Assembly: GCA_016927965.1 (NCBI GenBank) | Contig: JAFGLP010000072.1 | Location: 1-5,096 of the forward strand | Length of the DNA: 5,096 nucleotides | Direction: 5' to 3' | Origin: Dehalococcoidia bacterium | Lineage (GTDB): Bacteria > Chloroflexota > Dehalococcoidia > GIF9 > UBA5629 | Part shown: positions 1 to 5,096 of the stretch, piece after piece | Layout of the letters: every line of letters starts with the position of its first letter | Position numbering within the stretch: the first letter of the stretch is position 1 | The notes under the pieces: generated by a model | Databases searched by the model: none | Seen by the model: only the letters and a program-made list of their open reading frames with translations | What the model was told of the DNA's origin: nothing | Translations under genes and position numbers: made by a program

Positions 1-695
1 ACCGTCAGGTCCCGGTCTACGATATAGATGCCGTCGGAAGTATTTTCTAAGAGCAGGTTGCAGTGCTCCTCGCTGTCTCTCAGCGTCTCCTCGAGTTTTT
101 TACGCTCCGTGATGTCTACGGCTATTACGCGCACAGTTTCGGCGGCGCCGCCGGGGCCCGGTATACCAGCGATTTCGACATAGGCGGAGAAAACGGTCCC
201 GTCCAGCCTGACCATGTCTATTTCACAGGACTGTTTTTCGCCTGTCTCCCACATCCTGCCCATGGCCAGGCGGAAGGCGTCCTGTGAACCGGGTGCAACC
301 AGGCCGGCAAAGGCGCTGCCTGACAGGCCGCCTTTACCGGCACCGAGTAATTCGAGGCTGGCGGCGTTGGCCGAGAGGATAGCTGCGTTGCCGTCCAGTG
401 TAAAGTAGGCCACCGGCGTGGTATTGTACAGGCGGCGGTAGGTGTCCCGCGATGTCTCCAGTTCCACCAGAGCTTTTTGCAGATCTTCAGTCTGAACATT
501 CAGCCTTGACTTGAGAGCGGAAAGCTCGTTGACGAGAGTTTTTTTATCTTTACCGAGATCCTTATCCATATCCGCTGAGGAGGCGGACACCATCTTCGCT
601 GCCTTTTTTACCGCCTTACCAGCACGCGTCGCAAGTGGCAATTGCCTGTTCCTGACGGTTTCCTTTTTGGGTGTCCTGTCTTTTTTTCCGCTCAT
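1..695 (-). CDS. PAS domain S-box sensor protein, N-terminal part (continues past left edge)
   Basis: An open frame starts at ATG 695-693 and runs without a stop to the window edge, giving 231 codons. The start overlaps the HD-GYP gene's stop (ATGA) and is preceded by a purine-rich AAGGAAAAGGGG about 11 bases upstream, so translational coupling is likely. Residues 1-55 are strongly basic (many Lys and Arg) with no hydrophobic helix, so the protein appears cytoplasmic. A heptad-like coiled coil spans about 47-88. A PAS domain occupies about 85-197, with motifs PVAYFTLDG, LVAPGSQDAF and CEIDMVRLDGT, ending VDITERKK. This resembles the PAS class usually written GYFTLD...FVAPEDRDAF...CELRLVRKDGTPF. 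A second PAS starts near 208 (NTSDGIYIVD). The output domain is not visible; a second histidine kinase, a diguanylate cyclase or a PAS-only protein are all possible. The PAS assignment is firm, the function open. Confidence 0.9.
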   Translation of the reverse strand, partial: MSGKKDRTPKKETVRNRQLPLATRAGKAVKKAAKMVSASSADMDKDLGKDKKTLVNELSALKSRLNVQTEDLQKALVELETSRDTYRRLYNTTPVAYFTLDGNAAILSANAASLELLGAGKGGLSGSAFAGLVAPGSQDAFRLAMGRMWETGEKQSCEIDMVRLDGTVFSAYVEIAGIPGPGGAAETVRVIAVDITERKKLEETLRDSEEHCNLLLENTSDGIYIVDRDLT

Positions 696-1693
696 TCGAA
701 GCTGAACCCCTTTTCCTTAAATAGCTTCAGGCAGGCATCGACCACATCCCTGTCGTAAAGCGTTCCTCGTCCGTCCGTTAGCTCCTTGCAGGCGACATCA
801 AGCCCCGGCGTGGCAGGCCTCCAGGGACGGTAAGTGCACATGCCGTCCATCACGTCGGCCACCATCAGGATTCTGGCCTCCGGCAGTATCCGGTCGCCGG
901 AAAGGTGGTGAGGGTAGCCGGACCCGTCCAGGCGTTCGTGGTGCTGCTTTATCACCTCAGCCACCGGCCAGGGGAACTCAATATCTTTAATAACGTTATG
1001 GCTGGCCTGCACGTGGGACTGCTCCAGTTGAATCTCCAGTTCGCTGAGTTTGCCCGGCTTGCTGAGTGTCTCGGAGGGCACGGCGGCTTTGCCGATATCA
1101 TGCAGCTCGGCGGCTGTCCTGACGAATTCCACCCTGTCGGGCGGGTAGCCCATTTCCTCTGCAATGGATACTGCCAGGCGGGACACGCGCCGCTGGTGCT
1201 CGGCGTTGGGGTGGTCTCGCAGCCCGGTCAGCCTGATCAGCGCTTCGACAATACCCTTCACAATCCTTCTTTGCAGCTCGAGGTTCTCCCTGAGCCGGGT
1301 CTCCATCTCCTTGCGTTCGATGGCATAGTGGATGGAGGTATAGACAGACTGCCAGTTGATCTGTCCCTTGGTCAGGTAGTCCTGGGCGCCGCGCTTGACG
1401 GCCTCAATTCCAACGCGGTCATCGGCAAGGCCGGTGAGCACGATGACAGACATCGACGGGAATTTCGCCAGCACTTTCGTTAATGTATCCAGTCCCTTGC
1501 TGTCGGGCAGGCCCAGGTCCAGCAGCACGGCGGCAAAGCCGTTTGAAGAGAGCTTTTGCATGCCCTCCGCCAGCGTCTCCACTGTATCAAATTCCAGTAA
1601 CCCGGGGGCATACTCTCCCATCATCTCCTGGATGAGCTGTGCGTCGGCCTCGTTGTCCTCGATAACCAGTATTTTCAAAGTTTTGCTTTGCAT
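692..1693 (-). CDS. Response regulator with receiver and HD-GYP c-di-GMP phosphodiesterase domains
   Basis: This is a 333-residue two-domain regulator. The family hydrolyses cyclic di-GMP to pGpG or GMP under phosphorylation control. The receiver (about 6-125) has E12/D13, phospho-acceptor D59 (VLLDLGLPDSKG), T87 and K109 (DYLTKG). A helical linker spans about 115-148. The HD-GYP domain occupies about 150-330: H166 (EHQRRVS), H198/D199 (ELHDIGK), H227, H251/H252, the HHERLDGSGYP signature 251-261, and D280 (ILMVADVMDGM). These are the usual metal-ligand positions, so activity is expected. The region around H227 reads SHVQAS where many family members have HPxxG, a mild deviation. A CCTCC complement (GGAGG) at 1711-1707 sits 13 bases before the ATG, slightly long. 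The gene lies 37 bases after the Rcp1-like regulator and its TGA overlaps the next ATG, so all four genes are likely co-transcribed. It is the only clear effector enzyme in the window; I did not see GGDEF, EAL or DNA-binding domains. Confidence 0.95.
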   Translation of the reverse strand: MQSKTLKILVIEDNEADAQLIQEMMGEYAPGLLEFDTVETLAEGMQKLSSNGFAAVLLDLGLPDSKGLDTLTKVLAKFPSMSVIVLTGLADDRVGIEAVKRGAQDYLTKGQINWQSVYTSIHYAIERKEMETRLRENLELQRRIVKGIVEALIRLTGLRDHPNAEHQRRVSRLAVSIAEEMGYPPDRVEFVRTAAELHDIGKAAVPSETLSKPGKLSELEIQLEQSHVQASHNVIKDIEFPWPVAEVIKQHHERLDGSGYPHHLSGDRILPEARILMVADVMDGMCTYRPWRPATPGLDVACKELTDGRGTLYDRDVVDACLKLFKEKGFSFE

Positions 1694-1706
1694 GGCTTTC
1701 TATAGG

Positions 1707-1711
1707 CCTCC
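1707..1711 (-). promoter_or_regulatory. Probable Shine-Dalgarno GGAGG for the HD-GYP regulator
   Basis: GGAGG on the coding strand lies 13 bases before the ATG at 1693, in the 37-base intergenic gap. The spacing is longer than the usual 5-10 bases, so initiation may be modest, but no better start is seen nearby and the receiver begins just after this ATG. Confidence 0.6.
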
Positions 1712-1730
1712 ACGTGAACTCTCAATTATT

Positions 1731-2201
1731 TTACTTTTTTATCCCGGGTGTTTCCCTGTTAACCGGCAATTTAACGATATTAAACCAGAAATCTTCTATC
1801 CCCTTGACGACCTTGACGAACTCATCCAGTTCCAGCGGCTTGGTAACATAGCTGTTGGCGTGAAGGTTATAGCTTTTGATGATGTCTTCCTCGGCGCTGG
1901 AAATCGTCAGTATAACCACCGGTATGCTTTTCAGATCGGTATCCTGCTTGATTTCCTTCAGCGTGCGCAGCCCATCCTTGCGCGGCATGTTCAGGTCCAG
2001 CAGGATGAGGTCGGGGCGCGGCGAACCGGCGTGCTTTCCTGTTTTACGCAGGAACTCCATGACCTCTATGCCGTCACTGACGTGGTACAGCATATTCCCT
2101 ATCTTTAAGTCGCGCATGGCTTCCATGGTCAGTTCGGCATCAGCGGGGTTGTCCTCGGCAAGAAGGATAATAATGGGATCACCGTTTTTAGCAGGAATCA
2201 T
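1731..2201 (-). CDS. Single-domain response regulator, Rcp1 (phytochrome-regulator) type
   Basis: This stand-alone receiver of 156 residues should accept phosphate from a histidine kinase in the cytoplasm. Visible receiver residues are the acidic pair E16/D17 (LLAEDNPAD), phospho-acceptor D69 (LILLDLNMPRKDG), T99 (VVILTISSAEEDI) and K121 (YVTKPLEL). The ED-I-x-x-SY-x-L-x-ANSY-x-x-KP pattern and a C-terminal I-x-x-FW match the Rcp1-like family, whose members usually sit beside PAS, GAF or phytochrome kinases of the HDLQEPL type. That is exactly the upstream neighbour here. No output domain follows: after about residue 142 there is only a short tail. Its ATG overlaps the kinase TGA as ATGA, and a clear GGAGG lies 9 bases upstream inside the kinase gene, which fixes the start. 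It is inferred to act as a phosphate shuttle or by protein-protein contact. It is followed by a TAA stop and a 37-base gap. Confidence 0.95.
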   Translation of the reverse strand: MIPAKNGDPIIILLAEDNPADAELTMEAMRDLKIGNMLYHVSDGIEVMEFLRKTGKHAGSPRPDLILLDLNMPRKDGLRTLKEIKQDTDLKSIPVVILTISSAEEDIIKSYNLHANSYVTKPLELDEFVKVVKGIEDFWFNIVKLPVNRETPGIKK

Positions 2202-5096
2202 TTCTGTTTACCTCCGTCAACTGGAATAGTGAAATAGAACGTTGCCCCCTGTCCTGGTTCGGACTCCACCCAGATGCGCCCACCGTGCCTTTCGACTATC
2301 CTTTTGGCTACCGACAGCCCCAGCCCTATACCCGGCACATCGCGCCCGTGCAGGCGCTGGAAGATGATAAATATTTGTTCTTTGTACTCGGGATTGATGC
2401 CCATTCCGTTGTCCTTTATGGAAAAAATCCATTCACGGTCCTTCTTTCGGGCGGACACCTGGATGACTGGGGGCCGCTGGTCCCGGTACTTGATTGAGTT
2501 TGCCAGCAGGTTCTGGAATAGACGTACGAGCTGGGGCCTGTCGCCCGATATCGATGGCAGCGGGTCGTGCGTGATTTCAGTCCCGCTTTCCTGGATGGCG
2601 CTGCGCAGGTTGTCGGTTGTCTGCCTGAGCACTTCTTCGCAGTCGACCGGTTCGAAGGGCTGCCCGCGCGTTTCCACGCGTGAGTATTCCAGCATCCCGT
2701 CGATCATGCTCTGCAGCCGGTTGGCGGCCGTGACAGTGAAATCCATGTAGCGCAGGCCTTGTTCATCAAGTTTGTCACGGTATCTCCGTTCAATTAACTG
2801 GATATAGCTGGAGATGGTGCGCAGCGGCTCCTGCAAATCGTGCGAGGCCACGTAGGCGAACCTTTCAAGCTCCGTATTCGACCTTTCCAGCTCCCTGGTC
2901 TTCTCCTGAATTTGCAGTTCGGCCTTTTTACGGGCAGTCAGATCAATGACATGGACGGCGGCGTTGGTGATATTTCCACCTGTGTCCATGATGGGGAACA
3001 TGATGGCGTGCAGCGTTAAAGTGGTATCCTTATCAGGGGGCAGGCCCATGAGACGCGAGTAGTCCATATATATCTCGAACCTGGCGACCTCGCCTTTTTC
3101 AAATACGTTTCTCACCAGGGGCATGTACCCCTGCTCCTCGATCATGGGGTCATGGAAAACGTTATACTTGCCGACCAGGTCCTCTTCGTTGAGATGGAGC
3201 AGCTCGCAGCAGGCCCGGTTGATCCTTATCAGCGTCCCCTTTTCATCGGATATCCAGATGGGGGTGGGGCTCTGGTTGACCATGTTGTTGAGAAAAAGGG
3301 CATAGTTCTGCAGGTCTTCCTCAGACTTTTTACGGTCAGTAATGTCAATGGCTGCCGTGATGTAATACAGTGGGTTGCCTTCCCCGTCCCTTTGAAGGAC
3401 GGTATTAACATCCGCCCAGATCAAGGAGCCGTCCTTTTTCAGGTAGCGCTTGATAAATCTAACGGATTTTTTCTCCCCGGACTGCAGCTGGCCGAGACAT
3501 TTCCGGGTCAATTCAATATCTTCGGGAAAGGTAAGGTCCTGCCATGTCCGGCCGGCCAGTTCCTCCAGGGTGTATCCCAGCATAATGGCAAAGGCCGGAT
3601 TGACGTTGGCTACTCCGTTTATAGCGGTGATTGATTTGCCGACGGAGGAGTAATCGAAGACGTTTCTGAATTTCTCTTCGCTTTGCGCCAGTTCCTCTTC
3701 GGCTTTTTTGCGCTCGGTTACATCTACCAGGATTGCGCTGGCGCCGGTTACCTCACCGGCGACTGTTGCCAGTGTGGGTGCGGTATAAAACCAGATGCTA
3801 TGCCCGTCCCTGTGCAGCAGGCGGAACTCCAGTTTCGGTTTATAATCGGGATCAGATATTCCACTCATGAAAATTTCCATAACCTTGGGGCTATCATCCT
3901 GATGAAGGAAATCGGTAAAATTTCTGCCTATCAGATTGTCATCGGAATAGCCAAGGGCTTCGCAGATCACCTTGTTTACAAATGTTATAGTGCCGTTCAG
4001 GTCAATAGTTGCTATACCGGCTCCCCCGGTCTCCACCAGGCTGCGGTACTTCGCCTCACTGACCGCCAGTTTCTCCTCCGCTTTTCTCTGCTCGGTTACA
4101 TCATCATAGATAGCGACGATCTCTCCTGACGGCAGCTTATAGACATAGTTTTCGCGCCAGGATGCCGTCCTCGAGTCTTTGTACAGTGAGGTGGTACAGG
4201 ACTCAGACGTGCCCGTCAGCCAGACCCTCCGGAAAACATCAAGCAGGCCGAACTTTACAACTCCCGGGAATACCTCGAGCACGCTCCGGCCCAGAATGTC
4301 CTCCTTGCGCACCTTTTCCATGATCTCAGCTGAGCGGTTGAAGTCCCTGATAATGAAGTCTTCTCCATCTGGTGTTGCCTCATAGACTGCGACACCGCTG
4401 GCCATATTATCGAAAAGCTCCCTGTAGCGTGCCTCAGTTTCTTTAAGCTCCTGCTCCGCCTGCCTGCGCTTGCTGATATCGCGCGTAACACCGGCATAGC
4501 CCGTATGCTTTCTGCTGCTGTCGTACAGCGGCCGGATAAGCGACTCTGTCCATACGGTTGACCCGTCTTTGCAGTATTGCTCGGCTTCTACGGTCAGGCT
4601 GGCTGCCCGGCCCTTTGCCAGGTCTTCCGCTGCAAGTTCCAGCTCATGCATTATCCGCTGCACGGACTCCGGTGTAAGCACCTGGTCCAGTTCCTGGCGG
4701 CAAACCTCTTCGGGGGTGAAGCCGCGCAGTTTGAAGATGGAGGGGCTCAAATATGTGAAGCGCATGTCCGCGCCGGCGGTCCACACGACATCATCCACGT
4801 TCTCCGCCAGCAGGCGGTATTTCTCCTCGCTTTCCCTGAGGTCGGCAGTGCGCTCCTCCACCTGCTGCTCGAGACCGGCGTTGAGCTCCCGAATTCTAAG
4901 GTCCGTCAGCCGGCGGCGTTTTTCCAGCGTTGCCAGCCTCGTGTTGACCAGGAAGACCAGCACTACGACAACAACTATGTTGATCAGGGAGAACAGCGCC
5001 AGGCCGAACTCAGTCGAGTAAAATCCTACGCTCTCACCCTGCATCTGCAGCCAGCCCGTCAGAATTATCAGGATCATCAGAGCAGGTATCAGCAGG
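2198..5096 (-). CDS. Membrane-anchored sensor histidine kinase with five PAS domains (5' end outside window)
   Basis: This is a sensor kinase that should autophosphorylate on His and pass phosphate to response regulators at the cytoplasmic membrane. Residues are numbered from the first in-window ATG (5077). A hydrophobic segment at about -6 to 11 and a second at 25-44 form a membrane hairpin with a loop of only about 13 residues. A coiled coil follows at 46-85. Five PAS domains lie at about 82-208, 213-333, 340-459, 465-585 and 590-718, most ending in a D-[IV]-T-x-R-K-K-A-E type linker. HisKA is at 735-803 with phospho-acceptor H746 (SHDLQEPLR). HATPase_c follows, with N-box N856/N860, DNGMGI 889-894, GIGLGL 916-921 and a GATFYFTIP end. 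There is no receiver domain. The frame stays open upstream of 5077, reads LLIPAL in line with the first helix, and no Shine-Dalgarno precedes 5077, so the true start is probably beyond the edge. The TGA stop overlaps the next gene's ATG. The kinase class is certain; the signal is unknown. Confidence 0.95.
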   Translation of the reverse strand, partial: LLIPALMILIILTGWLQMQGESVGFYSTEFGLALFSLINIVVVVVLVFLVNTRLATLEKRRRLTDLRIRELNAGLEQQVEERTADLRESEEKYRLLAENVDDVVWTAGADMRFTYLSPSIFKLRGFTPEEVCRQELDQVLTPESVQRIMHELELAAEDLAKGRAASLTVEAEQYCKDGSTVWTESLIRPLYDSSRKHTGYAGVTRDISKRRQAEQELKETEARYRELFDNMASGVAVYEATPDGEDFIIRDFNRSAEIMEKVRKEDILGRSVLEVFPGVVKFGLLDVFRRVWLTGTSESCTTSLYKDSRTASWRENYVYKLPSGEIVAIYDDVTEQRKAEEKLAVSEAKYRSLVETGGAGIATIDLNGTITFVNKVICEALGYSDDNLIGRNFTDFLHQDDSPKVMEIFMSGISDPDYKPKLEFRLLHRDGHSIWFYTAPTLATVAGEVTGASAILVDVTERKKAEEELAQSEEKFRNVFDYSSVGKSITAINGVANVNPAFAIMLGYTLEELAGRTWQDLTFPEDIELTRKCLGQLQSGEKKSVRFIKRYLKKDGSLIWADVNTVLQRDGEGNPLYYITAAIDITDRKKSEEDLQNYALFLNNMVNQSPTPIWISDEKGTLIRINRACCELLHLNEEDLVGKYNVFHDPMIEEQGYMPLVRNVFEKGEVARFEIYMDYSRLMGLPPDKDTTLTLHAIMFPIMDTGGNITNAAVHVIDLTARKKAELQIQEKTRELERSNTELERFAYVASHDLQEPLRTISSYIQLIERRYRDKLDEQGLRYMDFTVTAANRLQSMIDGMLEYSRVETRGQPFEPVDCEEVLRQTTDNLRSAIQESGTEITHDPLPSISGDRPQLVRLFQNLLANSIKYRDQRPPVIQVSARKKDREWIFSIKDNGMGINPEYKEQIFIIFQRLHGRDVPGIGLGLSVAKRIVERHGGRIWVESEPGQGATFYFTIPVDGGKQK
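2211..2215 (-). promoter_or_regulatory. Shine-Dalgarno GGAGG for the Rcp1-type regulator
   Basis: The plus strand reads cctcc, giving GGAGG on the coding strand 9 bases before the ATG at 2201. It lies inside the last codons of the kinase gene and supports an independently initiating, coupled start at the ATGA overlap. Confidence 0.8.
4946..5005 (-). other. Second transmembrane helix of the sensor kinase
   Basis: Residues about 25-44 (from ATG 5077) are a continuous run of Leu, Ile and Val including five consecutive Val, followed by the positively charged R47 and KRRR at 53-56, which fits a cytoplasmic C-terminal side. With the partial helix at the window edge it makes a short-loop membrane anchor rather than a large external sensor domain. 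Confidence 0.8.

Noticed and set aside
218..499. Minus-strand 93-codon open frame starting within the fourth gene
   Set aside because: It is a different frame of the PAS protein; the frame starting at 695 gives a clear coiled coil and PAS domain across the same bases.
681..690. T-run on the plus strand resembling a terminator tail
   Set aside because: It is the A-rich Lys codons at the start of the fourth gene; no stable GC-rich stem precedes it on either strand.
905..1483. Plus-strand open frame of 192 codons
   Set aside because: It is antisense to the HD-GYP regulator, whose catalytic motifs are intact; it has no domain or ribosome site of its own.
1694..1708. GGC...GCC as a terminator hairpin between the two regulator genes
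   Set aside because: The stem is only about three base pairs with no T-tract in the transcribed direction, so read-through is expected.
1704..1716. AGGCCT and CACGTG palindromes in the 37-base gap as a possible operator
   Set aside because: They are six-base palindromes expected by chance, overlap the ribosome site, and no promoter elements or repeats of them are seen nearby.
1395..2108. Long plus-strand open frame (237 codons) spanning the two regulator genes and the gap between them
   Set aside because: It lies fully antisense to two well-supported receiver genes, has no recognisable domain, is low-complexity and Ser-rich at its start, and is explained by codon bias of the minus-strand genes.
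2198..5077. Light-sensing LOV domain or bilin-binding GAF in the kinase
   Set aside because: No LOV NCRFLQ-type cysteine motif and no GAF domain are seen; the resemblance to phytochrome systems is limited to the HDLQEPL kinase core and the Rcp1-type partner.

Overview
The window holds four co-directional protein-coding genes on the minus strand and almost nothing else. The only non-coding gap is 37 bases. All four are signal-transduction genes, so this looks like one bacterial two-component / cyclic-di-GMP operon. HD-GYP domains are essentially bacterial, and the base composition is moderate (by eye a little over half G+C). Multi-PAS kinases paired with Rcp1-type regulators occur in many environmental lineages (Chloroflexi, deltaproteobacterial groups, cyanobacteria and others), so I do not assign a phylum.

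In transcription order, right to left: (1) 5096-2198, a membrane-anchored hybrid-free histidine kinase with five tandem PAS domains, whose N-terminus runs off the right edge. (2) 2201-1731, a stand-alone Rcp1-type receiver protein whose start overlaps the kinase stop by four bases (ATGA). (3) 1693-692, a response regulator with a receiver fused to an HD-GYP c-di-GMP phosphodiesterase, preceded by the 37-base gap. (4) 695-1, the first 231 codons of a soluble PAS sensor protein, again starting in an ATGA overlap; its output domain lies beyond the left edge.

Inferred working model: the PAS array of the kinase senses one or more cytoplasmic or membrane-associated cues. The kinase autophosphorylates at a HisKA histidine and passes phosphate to the small Rcp1-like regulator and/or the receiver of the HD-GYP protein. 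The only recognisable output in the window is c-di-GMP hydrolysis; there is no DNA-binding domain. The fourth gene would supply a second sensory input or a further enzymatic output. No promoter, terminator, RNA gene, mobile element or CRISPR array is visible. The promoter presumably lies to the right of the window and the terminator to the left.
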